Shown: positions 1-13,069, numbered from the stretch's first letter. The stretch: 64,000 nucleotides of DNA from Scolanthus callimorphus (GCA_033964015.1 CM066913.1:28980790-29044789); one strand, 5' to 3'. Notes: a model not told the origin generated them from the letters alone. Numbers and translations: made by a program.

Positions 1-3000
1 GAGGATGATAGAGAGCATGTAATACGCGCGCGATTGTACAGATAACTCTAATGCTAAAGCCATGGGCATTAGTCTCCGTGCCCTTCGCAATTCATGGGAA
101 CGACACTCCACAAATACAACGGCGCGCACTTTTATCATTGACATTACTCCTTGTCATTTTGAACGATAAAATATCAGTTTATACGTTATGCGCTTTGTCT
201 TATGATGTACAAATACGTGATTTACAACTATTTCACTCGAAAATGAAAATCTTAGACGAAACAGCTAAGCATAAACATGTTTTTATGCGAAATCATGAAA
301 CTCGGAGTCAGTCGGCAGTCCGGTTTGCGTCCGGTTTGCTGGTATGGTTTACATTTGGTCTAAATTAGCTAAGTGACGACGGTCCGTTTAAAGCCAATAA
401 AACAGACTTCCAAATCCCGGCCCACGTGCGCCCATACTTGCAACTTTCACTACTCTATTTAATGGCGCGGGCCGCTTTTAGTCCCAGCTTGCCGCCTACG
501 GCTATATCGGGACGAAAGATATTTCATTCACTTGCACTGAAGACATCCACTTGGGCCGCGGTAACATGCGATAAAACTATCATACAAAAATAGCTGAAGG
601 TAATATTCTCTGTGAACTATCGTGATTATAGACATTTGAAACGCAATAAAAGGACCGTGCACTACACATATTTGCGAGCTCAAGACTAGCCAGTTGTAAA
701 TCTCCTGTGTAATCGGCTAGCTCATCCATCAAGACCTACACTGCCTTCTTGCTTGTCGATAGAGATCGATTGTTCCAGATAACACTAGCCTTGCAATCAA
801 CAGCCCTTAGAGGGATCCCGCACTCCGAACAGTTGAAAACAATGATAACATTTTAGGACTGCAGGAGGAAGCCAATCTACGGTAAACCGATCACGATAAC
901 CAATCAGAAATGGCATAAATTACGGCGTGCATTACCATTAAAGTGTCCCAAAATGAAAGGAAAGCAAATGAAAGGGTGAAAATGAACTAGACAGGTTTTC
1001 TCTGTCATGCGGACAAATGTTTCCTTGTAGGCAAATAATGGGGCGACTTTGGAATTTGACGCTTAAAATTTACATTACGAGTCAACGTTTTTCTCTCTGA
1101 TTCTGGAGCTAGTCGGTCCTCGTGTAATGGCGCATTCACAAGCGCCAAGAAACCCTTTCTTAGAAAATATTAAAATAATATGCAGATAAAAAAGCCATTG
1201 GTTAATATGTAGAAAATACATAATATGCAGATAACCATAGGTTAATATGTAGAAAATACATAAAGTGCAGATAACAAAAACATGGGTTGATATGTCGCGC
1301 ATTAGCGACGTGATTTTCTATTTTTAGACTCGTTCATATTATACATATAAAGACAAATAAAAGGAGGAAATTGCGGTATTATTATTAAGATTTCTAATTC
1401 CTTCAGTTACATAAGACGCTCTTTATATTGATCGTGATCGTACATTTGCCTTCCAGAGCAGAACTGATCGGCTGAAGTGCGCTGATAAGAGACCATTTAA
1501 AATGTTATTGGATTTATCATATCAGTTTGTGTTGGCGAATGTTTTAGATAAAGCCGGCTTAATTATTGACTCTTTCTGTTACACTGCAACAAATGTAGTT
1601 TGCTGTGTGCAGGAAATCCTCTTAGTTTATATTTAGAAGGAACCATTTAGGGTTTTATAATATATTGTTTTACGCGGTTACGCCTTCTGCGAGTATCTCA
1701 GATAGAAGCTTCAGCTTTTGCAAACGTCGTGACAACAATATTTTGCCCCAATTAAATGTTAGATCTTTCGGTTTGCGTTGGAAATAGCTGTTTATTTGAC
1801 TAGACCGGATGGCATTCGACTGAACGATTTGGCGCGAGTCCCCAGACGAGCCAAGGTTGCGTCCTTTAAACACTCGCAGGATTTCGCAGTGCCGAACACG
1901 AAGCCCATTCAATCCGACATGCTACATCTGTTTGCCGGTAGATTAGTCATTAGCGGCTAGCTAAGCGTTATGCCGTATTCAATCGACTTCAGATATCAAC
2001 TGGAAACGAGGACAAGATGAATGAGGCGCTGCGTCGGCATAAACATGACGAGATGTAGCAAAGGATTGAGCTCATTTCGATAAACACGCCTATTTTCGAG
2101 GAAAAAAATACCTTTCTCCTTCTACTTTCACTAGGTGCAAGCCGTCTAGTTGTTCGGTTCTTTAGAAAACAAAAGGTAGTAGATTTACTAGTTCTCTGCC
2201 ATTTGTGATCTAGTTTTCATTGTTGTCGTTTGCAATATTTTGCACTAACATGAGTGTTTCGTTACTCGTTTTTGAGTAGTACTCGTTTAAGGAAGAATTG
2301 CAACCGGAAAAAAGAAACATTAGGCTACTTCGATCGCAACTGTGCAACACAGTTACATCAGTAACGTTAGAAATTGTTTCATATTTAATGCATCCCAGTA
2401 ATTAAGTATAGGAAATACCTCGTAATACCTTAATCGCCGCAACAAACGGGCAATACTCCTAACGTTTCCGCTCCCCTAACTACGACATGAGTGCAAAACC
2501 GAGCGCGACAAGTGTTCCATGCAGGAGAGAGGCAAGCGAAAGCCATAAAGGCTGACCCTACTCGGTATCTGCGCAGATCTGCTGGCCTTCTCTCACAGTT
2601 GATATGTCAGCTAACATTGATAACAAGCATGACATAAGCCGAGGAACGTGTTTCTATTTACCTGGGATTCCTGTGAATACGAGCGCGCGTTGAAGTTTCT
2701 TGTGGAAACAGCTCCGTGTAAAATATATCCCACACTACAATGTCGCGCCACTAGCACTTGTCCCATTTTTGAACAGAGTTGCACGTCAAGTCGTACGATC
2801 ACTTGATACTCTCATACCCAGTAGCCTCTCGCCAAAGGCACATCCCTATTGGTCTGTAAAGGATGAGAAGCTCGCTAAATGCTCCAGTTAATGCCGCACG
2901 CGCGACTTGTCGAACGCTATACAAGTCGCTACACCACAAACACGAGCGCTATATCCCTGCGTTCCTCCACCCGCTGGTGTATCCTGTGTTGCATCTCACT

Positions 3001-4093
3001 GATAACAGCACAATAAGGCACGCTCGTCTTGCTAGCGCGGCCTAATCACTCCTCTCATCGTGTTATGATTTAGAGTTAAGAGTCAACAATTCATGGTCTC
3101 TTATCAAACATGCACTCTTCCGGTACCCGGCGATGCGCTATCTGTAAGAGATAAACTGTACGCAAGGCTTGCAAATGAGCCATTAGCCTTCTCAGATCAA
3201 TATTAAGCACGATGCGTTGAATAAGACGGATTTTTACGAAAGCGTCTTAGGGAATGACCTTTTCGGGCAAATGAATACTTTGTGAATAACATCAGAAAAA
3301 TTGAGTGCACTAGCGCGGCAAAATGACATTTTACTTTATAACTATTACACGCATTAGCTGCCAAAAGATCCTTTGTAGGAAAGGCTGTAAAATGGACTTA
3401 TTTTACCATGTGTATTCTATGAGGAAGGTAATCGTTAGTGGTCAAAAAATATCAATGAATACAAAATAGTGGCCAGCCTGGTCAAACATAATTAATGAAT
3501 GATGTGGTTACGAACTATGAGCTAATAAAGTTTATAAAACACTACGTTATTACTATTAGGGATTAGCTAGTGCATAAAGCTCCCTTTACAATAGGAATTG
3601 GTGACGTCATAAAAACGCTACGAATCCGTTCATACTGTACTACTGGTACTGGTCAATTCGGACGTCTTAAACTGAAAACGGAGTCACAGAACGGGAAATT
3701 ACTGCAAGAGTATAACACTAAACACTTAAAAGCAATACTAACACTATCAGACCTTTCAATGTGTAGGGAGATGCTAATATATAGCATAGACTGTGTAGGA
3801 TTGTAAAGCGCTTAAATATTAAACAGACGTTTCGTGGCTCCTGCCACTTCATCACTATCAGTGTAACGGATAAAATATGCGCGAGCAGAATTCAAAAGAT
3901 GGAAAATACATACAGTACAAATAAGAACGTGCACGCGCACATAGCTATAAGAACCTAAAGTCTATATTGAGCCCGCTCGGTCTCAGAGTTCTGTTCTGAA
4001 AAATCATCTTTGCTTCTGTGCGCTTTCTTGTGTAGGTATCCCACGGCCCCGCGCATAATACTGACACTAGCACGTCTTGCACGGTGTGTCGTG
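1..4093. other. Gene-free stretch
   Basis: I see no recognisable gene or transposon protein here. All open frames are short (105 codons or less), overlap on both strands and show no family motif. Apart from a small AT-rich tandem repeat near 1180-1276 there is no obvious repeat structure. Distant or very old transposon relics cannot be excluded by eye. Confidence 0.5.
1178..1276. repeat. Short AT-rich tandem repeat, about 40-bp unit
   Basis: About 2.5 imperfect copies of a unit containing GGTTAATATGTAGAAAATAC followed by ATGCAGATAAC. No coding or regulatory role is visible. Confidence 0.7.
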
Positions 4094-4657
4094 AATTTCA
4101 TCTAATGACCTTTTGATTTAATTTGTTAACAATAGTTAAGGTTTAAAGAAGCCCAGAAGACGTCCGAATTCAGACCTTTCACAGCATGGTCACGCGCCCT
4201 CCGCCATTTGCGCAAAAATCTTGAAGGCGCATAAAAATAGAAACATAGAATGTTGCGCTCCAAGTAGCGCTAGTGGGCTCAGTACAATCCTTCCCGTTTG
4301 GTATCTACCTATCTCGTCCAGCTATTGCTACTTTCTCTCGCTGTGAGATTATAAGTTCAATACGTTCAGTTCAGTTTTAATTTTGCAACTTCAGCAATAT
4401 GTACGATGTCACGCAGGAAACGCCTGGCAGGCTCCCCTACATTTTTTAAGAACATGTTTGCCTCATATTTTCATTTTCAGGTCCCAACTTTCATAGAATG
4501 ACCCTTAACATTTCCATTGGTTCTGTGGTGATTTGGTTCAACCTAACCCTTGCTATCGATATAGCAAATTGAACTAAAGCAAGTTTCCCTTACTCTGGGC
4601 TTCTTTAAACCTTAACTATTGTTAACAAATTAAATCAAAAGGTCATTAGATGAAATT
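4094..4657. mobile_element. MITE-like element with perfect 64-bp terminal inverted repeats
   Basis: The first 64 bases (4094-4157, beginning AATTTCATCTAATGACC) are repeated as an exact reverse complement at 4594-4657. The 436-bp interior has no coding potential. The perfect identity of the arms suggests a young non-autonomous DNA transposon. No clear target-site duplication is visible at the edges, so the superfamily is open. Confidence 0.8.
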
Positions 4658-6690
4658 AAAGGCAAGACAAGCAGGGCAAATCGCATTCATTAGTATAGTG
4701 CACAGACACAAGAGAACGAAAGACGAGGGAGTAAAGAGGAAATCGTGAATTTCAAGTAAGTTAGCATAACATGACTGTCACCGGCCGTTCTGAAAGAAGA
4801 CGATTGCTTAACCAATCAAAATGGAGAGAAATCATTGCTGACTGACTTCCCTGTCAGCCAATCAAATTGTAAGAAATCACAAGTTGCTGCTGAATGGCTT
4901 TCGCTTTTACAACTTGAATACGCGCAACCAAAACAGATAACCAGTGCAACCGTCAACATTCTTATTTCAACCAGACCAACCAGCAATGTAGCTCTCTTAC
5001 CTAAGAACTTGAACAAACGCGCTTGGCCTCCTTGTCAGTAGAAGTCTTGTCTAGTAGTTTTTTCCAAAGCGGCTCATATTCGACCATCGCCAAGTTAACA
5101 AGCAATACCCCTTGGTGAATTATCAGATCTAAATGGCGCAACGATAACCCCCATTTCGGAGAGAGACCTTCATACCGCTCACGGCCTTGGATTTCAGGGT
5201 CCACATTCTTTCCAGGTTTCCACCAAACGTTTTCACGCTAGCAAGCGTACTATGGTTTTACACAGCTTTGTACATTTTGCAGCTCCCGGTCACATGTAAT
5301 CTTAGCGGATCGGAGCAGTTAACGGTAGTTAGTAGTTCACGAATTGGAATCAACTGTAAAGTCATTTTATCACCCGAGAATTTGGCATTTGAAGTGTTGA
5401 TGCGTTCTTATCTTTATTTCAAAAGGGCTAAATTAAATATATGATTGCCACTGATTGTACTGATTTGGTTCGATGATAGGAGAGTGAGCAATGAGTTGGG
5501 CGAGCGAGAGGGGAATTCTAAAGCATGCGTCTCGCACTATGACCAGAGTTGTTCAAAACAAGTGTGCCTGTGCACGATTTGTCTTTAATGTAATCATTCA
5601 ATAAACTACAGATTTGTTTCTTACTCTAGAGCAATTACTTGCTGGAAGCCGGAATCTCTGCTTTGTTAAACGCAATAATTATGCGCCCGTGAACAACGAG
5701 CTGCAAGCATTTACTGTTGAACAATTTTTAAATTGTTCTCTCACCAAATAAGCGCGGTGTGTACACAGGAGCACCAGCAATTTGTCGGTGAATTGCCAGC
5801 TCGTTATCAAATGAAAATAAGCAACAAAAGCATTTCACTGCGACAGCAATGTGCAAACAACCTCGAGAGTGCAAAAGCTTCATAAGTTTTGAAAACTTAC
5901 ATAAATATATAGTGTAATTTAAAATGGGTTCGATAAAAAGCTATTTTTGGGTGAGATGACAAAAATTAATCGCCTTGTAGTGACTTAATCCCTCAAAAAA
6001 GCCAGGCTTGCACGAGAGCGATCAATTGCCGCACTAAATATGGGAGTCTTAGGCAGAGTACTTGAGCTCCATACCGTAGGATTTACAGCATTAATAGCTC
6101 TTCACATGGGATTTAAGGGATATGTGAAGGCCGCGCCGAGCTACAAAGCGCTGCGCACGCGCAAGTTTCGTTGCCACTTGACTACATAATGTGTACGACT
6201 CTCATAGAGCTCAATAAGAACTCAATTGCAATTAGCGTGAATTTGTTCTTTCTGTACTAAGAATACTGTAAATTTGTTAACGAATTATAGAAACTTTGCG
6301 CACCTAAGCAACGAATGAGCATGCTCTAGGTAACGGCTACTGGCCCTTGTAAAACAGTATCGGTATAGTTCAGTTTCATAGCGCAGGTATTGCTGGTGAG
6401 CAGAAAATAAGAATGCAGCTCACCTAGGGGATTAGGATATCCCTGCACCATTACATAAGTGCGAGTATCGGCCCTGTACGCGTTTGTCTCTCTCTGCCAC
6501 GTGCTCTTGGAAGATTTGCGTAAAACTAGAAATGGAGCCCTAATGACTCGGGTCATGCGAGTTATGCATTTAGTGAGAATAGGTACGACCCTGTGCCTCT
6601 CGCGCACTGCAAATGTCACTCTCCAAACCGCCACTGCGCACTACGTAACAGCCTGACATAGCAACCCAAACTTCGCTTCGCCTCCCCTGC
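4658..6690. other. Gene-free stretch
   Basis: Only short overlapping open frames on both strands (up to 102 codons) and no recognisable motif. No repeat structure stands out. Confidence 0.45.
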
Positions 6691-6781
6691 ACATACAGTA
6701 TGGCCCTCAAGGTGTATAGCCCTGTATAACTGAAGTATCGGCTCACCTGTTGGGTATGGCCCTAGCTATATAGCTCTCCTA

Positions 6782-7225
6782 TTGTATGGTTCAAATCATA
6801 CCTCAATAACCTTAATCCAGCAAAGTGTTGTCAACAGTAATTTATCATGCACCCAAAGTATCTCGTGTGGTATACCTCAAGGGCCCACATTTGACCCGCA
6901 TCTTTTTTTCATACATTTATTTATATCAATGACCTTCCAAACCGCTTGCAGATCGGGATTGCCCGGATGTATGCAGATTATACGATTATAAGCTTTCATG
7001 CTTGCGACGGCAGCTTCAAGACAAACTAAATAATGATTTGAAAAACGTTAATACCTGGCTTATAGCCAATAAAGTCTCAATATTGCAAAAAATGGATCAA
7101 GACAAAGATTAGGAGCGCAAAATCATTATCAAATCGAGATATGAAATCAAACGGGTACACCATACGAAATCATTGGGTGTGTCTATATCGATGAACTCCA
7201 AAAGGATTTCATCGGGAATTGGAGC
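6782..7225 (+). mobile_element. Decayed non-LTR reverse transcriptase fragment
   Basis: Translation gives the RT palm pattern SISCGIPQG, a decayed LF-IYINDLP region and YADYT where functional enzymes have YADDT, then KNVNTWLIANKVS and a late GVYIDE block after frame breaks and stops. This is the order of RT blocks in CR1/L2/Jockey-type LINEs. Frameshifts, stops and the D-to-Y change in the catalytic motif make it dead. Copies of the neighbouring 56-bp minisatellite lie on both sides (about 6691-6790 and from 7249), so the LINE piece sits inside the array. Confidence 0.7.
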
Positions 7226-7248
7226 CATCAGTCCATTGGCTCTCAAGG

Positions 7249-8737
7249 TTGAGTATGGCCTTGCATAACTACGGTATAGCTCTCCTATTGTATGGCTCTC
7301 TAGGTTGAGTATGGCCCTGTATAACTGAGGGATAGCTCTCCTATTGTATGGCTCTCTAGGTTGAGTATGGCCCTGTATAACTGAGGGATAGCTCTCCTAT
7401 TGTATGACTCTCTAGGTTGGGTATGGCCCTGTATAACTGAGGGATAGCTCTCCTATTGTATGGCTCTCTAGGTTGAGTATGGCCCTGTATAACGGAGGGA
7501 TTGTTCTCCTATTGTATGGCTCTCTAGGTTGGGTATGGCCCTGTATAACTGAGGGATTGTTCTCCTATTGTATGACTCTCTAGGTTGGGTATGGCCCTGT
7601 ATAACTGAGGGATAGCTCTCCTATTGTATGACTCTCTAGGTTGGGTATGGCCCTGTATAACTGAGGGATAGCTCTCCTATTGTATGACTCTCTAGGTTGG
7701 GTATGGCCCTGTATAACTGAGGGATTGTTCTCCTATTGTATGACTCTCTAGGTTGGGTATGGCCCTGTATAACTGAGGGATAGCTCTCCTATTGTATGAC
7801 TCTCTAGGTTGAGTATGGCCCTGTATAACGGAGGGATAGCTCTCCTATTGTATGACTCTCTAGGTTATGTATGGCCCTGTATAACGGAGGGATAGCTCTC
7901 CTATTGTATGGCTCTCTAGGTTGAGTATGGCCCTGTATAACTGAGGGATAGCTCTCCTATTGTATGGCTCTCTAGGTTGAGTATGGCCCTGTATAACTGA
8001 GGGATAGCTCTCCTATTGTATGACTCTCTAGGTTGGGTATGGCCCTGTATAACTGAGGGATAGCTCTCCTATTGTATGACTCTCTAGGTTGGGTATGGCC
8101 CTGTATAACTGAGGGATTGTTCTCCTATTGTATGACTCTCTAGGTTGGGTATGGCCCTGTATAACTGAGGGATAGCTCTCCTATTGTATGGCTCTCTAGG
8201 TTGGGTATGGCCCTGTATAACGGAGGGATAGCTCTCCTATTGTATGACTCTCTAGGTTGAGTATGGCCCTGTATAACTGAGGGATTGTTCTCCTATTGTA
8301 TGACTCTCTAGGTTGGGTATGGCCCTGTATAACTGAGGGATAGCTCTCCTATTGTATGGCTCTCTAGGTTGGGTATGGCCCTGTATAACGGAGGGATAGC
8401 TCTCCTATTGTATGACTCTCTAGGTTGAGTATGGCCCTGTATAACGGAGGGATAGCTCTCCTATTGTATGACTCTCTAGGTTATGTATGGCCCTGTATAA
8501 CGGAGGGATAGCTCTCCTATTGTATGGCTCTCTAGGTTGAGTATGGCCCTGTATAACTGAGGGATAGCTCTCCTATTGTATGGCTCTCTAGGTTGAGTAT
8601 GGCCCTGTATAACTGAGGGATAGCTCTCCTATTGTATGACTCTCTAGGTTGGTATGGCCCTGTATAACTGAGGGATAGCTCTCCTATTGTATGACTCTCT
8701 AGGTTATGTATGGTCCTGTATAACGGAGGGATAGCTC
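7249..8737. repeat. 56-bp minisatellite, about 26-27 copies
   Basis: The unit starts TAGGTTGAGTATGGCCCTGT and runs through TATAACTGAGGGATAGC and TCTCCTATTGTATGGCTCTC. Copies differ by a few recurrent point variants (GAG/GGG after TAGGTT, CTG/CGG, GATAGC/GATTGT, GGC/GAC). Degenerate copies precede it at 6691-6790 and continue at 9154-9290. A block of three to four units at about 7850-8030 recurs nearly unchanged at about 8466-8646, exactly 616 bp (11 units) later. Open frames across it are by-products of the repeat. Confidence 0.95.
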
Positions 8738-9153
8738 CCCGGGGGGTTCTCCCATGTAAGAGTGATAGGGGTGCTCGTCGGGACATCGGAAAATATACCC
8801 TAAAAAATACCAGGACATAAAAAATCCAACCCCTAAAAAATACCTTATAAAACAAAAAGACCCCTAAAAAATACCAACAATAAACCTTTTTTGTTATTGT
8901 TTATTGTTTTTCATCTCAAAACAAGCTTAGTTTAGAGCAATAAATGAACAAAGAAAGAAAGAAAACGTTTTGCTTGGTTTGTGACCCTGTCTTTCATTTG
9001 CGTACCCCTAAAAAATACCATTTATTAGTGAAAGCCACAATGTTTCTCCGATAACCCCTAAAAAATACCTGAGAGTCGGTTTTGACCCCTAAAAAATACG
9101 ACGAGCACCCCTATCAGGACGACATGTGAAGAACCCCCCCCCCCCCCCCCCGG
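8738..9153. mobile_element. MITE with C/G-run ends, family M1 copy 1
   Basis: Inverted ends CCCGGGGGGTTCT and AAGAAC(C)nGGG, then inner inverted blocks around AGGGGTGCTCGTCG. The interior carries repeated CCCCTAAAAAATACC motifs. It interrupts the 56-bp minisatellite and is flanked on both sides by GATAGCTC, an 8-bp target duplication made from the minisatellite itself. The right end has a C run of about 22. Two more copies lie at 35840-36239 and 36934-37333. No coding capacity. Confidence 0.85.
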
Positions 9154-9290
9154 GATAGCTCTCCTATTGTATGGCTCTCTAGGTTATGTATGGCCCTGTA
9201 TAACGGAGGGATAGCTCTCCTATTATGGCTCTCTAGGTTGAGTATGGCACTGAATAACGTAGGTGTCCTATTGTAAAGCCCTCGAGGTTG
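9154..9290. repeat. Distal part of the 56-bp minisatellite
   Basis: Two to three increasingly degenerate units continue the array after the M1 insertion, showing that the element landed in a pre-existing array. Confidence 0.85.
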
Positions 9291-9322
9291 AGCATGACCT
9301 TGCATAACAGGGCCACAGAAGA

Positions 9323-9948
9323 GAAATGCCATGCCTTCAGCTAAACATCACAGGTGTGGTGTCGAAACATGGCTGCTGGATGAACCTGCTCACCGGGCTT
9401 TTATAGCCGTCAACGCGGCACGGACGAGTCGTATTATCACGCAGTTATCATTAATGAATGACTGACAGACAGAGCACTGACACGGAAATGCCATGAATAT
9501 GCCGCGAAATCAAGTCAAATGCCTGTGTAGTAAAATCAAATCTGTGGTACTAGTATTTATGGTGCGCTCTTAGGAAGTGTTTTGGTACGTCATGACAAGG
9601 CCATGCAGAACAGCTGATAGATGGTAGGTAACATTTATACCTGGTGAACTAGTGAACTGGTGAACATGGCCTTGTCATGACGTACCAAAACACTTCCTAA
9701 GAGCTCACCATAAATACCAGTACCACAGATTTGATTTTACTACACAGGCATTTGACTTGATTTCGCGGCATATTCATGGCATTTCCGTGTACGGTGCTCT
9801 GTCTGTCAGTCATTCATTAATGATAACTGCGTGATAATACGACTCGTCCGTGCCGCGTTGACGGCTATAAAAGCCCGGTGAGCAGGTTCATCCAACAGCC
9901 ATGTTTCGACACCACACCTGTGGTGTTTGGCTGAAGGCATGACATTTC
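9323..9948. mobile_element. Foldback (long palindrome), 283-bp arms
   Basis: 9323-9605 is reverse-complementary to 9665-9948 with only a few mismatches; the loop is 59 bp. The outer ends read GAAATGCCATGCCTTCAGC. It has no coding capacity. The high arm identity suggests a recent origin or conversion between arms. No clear target duplication is seen. Confidence 0.9.
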
Positions 9949-10653
9949 AATCTGTACGAAACTCGGCGCATACCTATCTTGTTAAATATGAGACTTTCTT
10001 AGTAAGCATGTAGGGAGGCCTTTCACCCTAACTGCCTATAACTACAGTGGGGGAAATTACCACTTGTTCTGTACCGCATCTTATTTACGTATTGTAGAAT
10101 GTTTGTAGCCGCGAAAAATATTACAGTTACATTCAGCCATGGCTAAAATATGCATGTATATGTGAGCTCCCAGTGACGGGTTAAAGGTCATTAATGGCGG
10201 TTGTATACAGTGATTCTAAGTGTTTAATATAGTTAGTAAAAGAAATACCGATTATACAAAAATATCTTAAGATACCTAAGTTGCATGCACAAAAAAACAA
10301 TATATGTTATGAGTAATGTTTGATAAGGTTGGCGTTCTCTCTTGTCTTTGTCAAAGAAGTGAACAAGGCAAGGGAAATTCAACCTTGTAATACATTAGCT
10401 GGGCACACGTTTCGCTGATAGGAACGACATCTACAACGAAGCGAGCGACTGCATGGGAACCTCAGACAACCAAACTTGGATGAAGTTCTAAGTGGCAAGG
10501 GGAGTGCAACTGCATGGTTACATAGTTTAACGTCATTGGTGATATAAACAAATATTGTAAAAATATACATCTTAGAAAGGGATATGAGGCTAAGCAGTCA
10601 ACTTTGGTACGATTTCATGGTCACTCGGGGCTCCATTCGGAGCTTCGCTTTTA
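9949..10653. other. Gene-free stretch
   Basis: No gene or clear repeat recognised. Open frames are short and AT-rich. Confidence 0.4.
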
Positions 10654-11444
10654 GGGACCGGTCATAAATTAGAGGGGGAGGGGGAGGGCTGGTGCATTTT
10701 TATTTTGGTCTACATGTTTTGGGAAACCCTCCCCTGACAAGATGCACGAAAAATGTTGGCCCTCCCAAATGCGGTGACATATTTAATGATGACCCCCCCC
10801 CCCCCCCCCCCCATTATTCACTAAATATAGATTTGGAAAAATATATACATTTTTATTAGCTGTTTAAATCTACTTTTCATGTTATAATAGCAGTGCAAGA
10901 TTTGATGTATTTCATGCCCGAAAGTTACTTTTACATATAGACATTATATAGTACATTACTTTGCTTAAATCCCAGATAATAATTATCTTGCCAGGTTGAG
11001 TATTACTTACATTGTCATTGGTAAATCTAGTGAGATCCTAGGGTCGTAGCAAGCCTGCAAAAACTCTAAAACTGGGGGGGAGGAGGAGGGCACAACACAT
11101 CAGCAACTCAAGGCAGCATTTTAATAAGGGAAAGTTAAAATTCTCTTGCGCGCGGAGCGCGCCGAAAATTTAGAGACCAGCATGTGAAATTTCCGCATGT
11201 TTGGGGGAACTTTGATATGCAGGGTGCAAAATCGGGAGTTTTAAGGATTGATTGGGGAAAAACTGGCCCTATAAGCGCTACGGCCATGCAGTATTACCCA
11301 AACAACGTTTGCGTAAAAAATAATGACCCTCCCTTTATCATTTGCACCAAATTTTTTGACCCTCCCTTTTTCACCTGCATGAAAATTAGAGGCCCTCCCC
11401 ATATTTGCACCAGCCCTCCCCCCCTCTAATTTATGACCGGTCCC
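10654..11444. mobile_element. Harbinger-like non-autonomous element, 791 bp
   Basis: Ends GGGACCGGTCATAAATTAGA and its reverse complement, followed inward by purine-rich AGGGGGAGGG and the matching pyrimidine tract. It is flanked by TTA on both sides (10651-10653, 11445-11447), the 3-bp duplication typical of PIF/Harbinger. The interior has a run of about 20 C near 10793-10812 and no transposase. A diverged end of the same type lies near 58843-58963. Confidence 0.75.
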
Positions 11445-11786
11445 TTAGGCAGTGCCTAAATCTATATATTAAATATTGATAACACACCTTATGTCAGTAC
11501 CAGTTTCTTTCAGACTTGCAGCCCCCACCACTGAGTTCCGCCTTTTGTTATCTTCTTTCTAACGACACCTTGAAACGAAAATACGAACAATTATAAAGAA
11601 TGCTAAAAATACTCGCAGCACAACATTGCTACCAGCAGTACCTACTCCTGGCGTATCACTATCTCTATCTTGGCAAAATTACTGCAGATGCGAGACACAT
11701 TTTCCAATTCTAATTGCACGAGAGAAGGGGTAACAATATACCAAAACATGGGATTAAGGTTGTTGGTAGGTATAGGTGATCTTGCA

Positions 11787-11903
11787 GGGGCGTAGCCAGG
11801 AATTTTGGTTTGGTGGGGGACGAAAATTTTCAAATACAGTAAATGTATGGGAAAATCTCACGAGAAAGGGGGTCGCCTCCTGTGCCCCCTGCCTACGCCC
11901 CTG
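11787..11903. mobile_element. Short MITE with CAGGGGCGTAGCC ends
   Basis: Begins CAGGGGCGTAGCCAGGAAT and ends CCTACGCCCCTG, imperfect inverted repeats. A CAG-type terminus suggests a hAT-like family. Only TCTTG is shared at the flanks, so a full 8-bp duplication is not shown. Diverged relatives appear near 20535 and 31893-31975. Confidence 0.6.
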
Positions 11904-12639
11904 TCTTGAGTCTGGAGTGGGGTCACTATGGGCGGATTGAGTTCACAAGATTGTTTCTGCATTTGAACAAAAGAACTGTTGTGAAAACAGGTGACGCTGT
12001 TCCAGTCCTAGCCAGCAGACCAGCTCCGTTGTACTCGCAGTATGTCTGTAGCTGTTACAAAACCAATCTGGCGCCGCTTTTCTGGACTTGTTCAAGTCGT
12101 CTGACGTCTTGTCAGTGTGGGGATGCAGAAGCATACTCAAGTGGTGGGGCGCCTGCATGACTAGCGATTTATATGCTAGTTCTTTGACCCGAGATGTGTA
12201 TTGCTTCAATGTGCTTTGAATGATGCCAAGAGTTTTGCTTGCTTGATGTAACCTTTGCTTGTCACAGTGAGGGCTCCATCAGAGAGTATGATTGCCTCTC
12301 TGAGACCCCGCACTTTGATCGCCTCAAAAGTATGGAAAATGGGTGGAAAATATTCACCAAATTTTCCAACAAATATTGAATTTCAAATAACGTATTTTTA
12401 AAGGGAGGCTGTCACGCAACTGCGCAGCTGTTCTGCGCATCTCAAAACAAAGAAGTATCGTCCCGTAACGAAAGCAATCCGTTTTAATCTCGCTATTTCT
12501 TGAACCATCCGACCAAATGTTTACGTTTTACATATTCTTCAATAGTTTTCTGATAGAATGGTCTAAATAGTTTTGCTCAGTGATCGTTCCCGGAGCATGC
12601 GGAACATCCTGAAATTTAGCAATAAAAATATCAAGCACT
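11904..12639. other. Gene-free stretch
   Basis: Two overlapping open frames of 88-105 codons on opposite strands cover 11843-12209; neither shows a known motif. Nothing else recognised. Confidence 0.4.
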
Positions 12640-13069
12640 TACCACAGGGTACCCGCGTTGAGAAAAAAGCAAAACGATGGTGGAAGTCTATTTTCAACGT
12701 GCCTTTTACGCATTTCTATATGTATTATGTTTAAAAAAAGTTCATTAGCATGGATAATATATTTTTTCGTTGATTTTTATGAAAATTGCTATTTTGGCCT
12801 ACCACAGGGTACCCATCTTGATAATTCACCATTTCTCCTTGTTGGGGTTTCCTTTGGGTAGGGGAGTGTAGAACTGTTCAGTTAATTAATAAAAGAAACT
12901 AGGGACATATAAAGAATTTATTAACAGTCTTAGAACGCCCTTTTGTTTGTTTTTATTAGTTCCAACCACTTCGTAAACTTGCGTTGCTTTGAGATGTAAA
13001 TATAAACCTAACCAGCTTCAAATTCAAAATTATTCTGGCTTACTCGTCACCATCCTCGAGGGCCCTCAA

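Noticed and set aside
2700..3045. Two overlapping 60-63 residue plus-strand frames
   Set aside because: No recognisable motif, overlapping frames on the other strand, and no splice context; not supportable as a gene.
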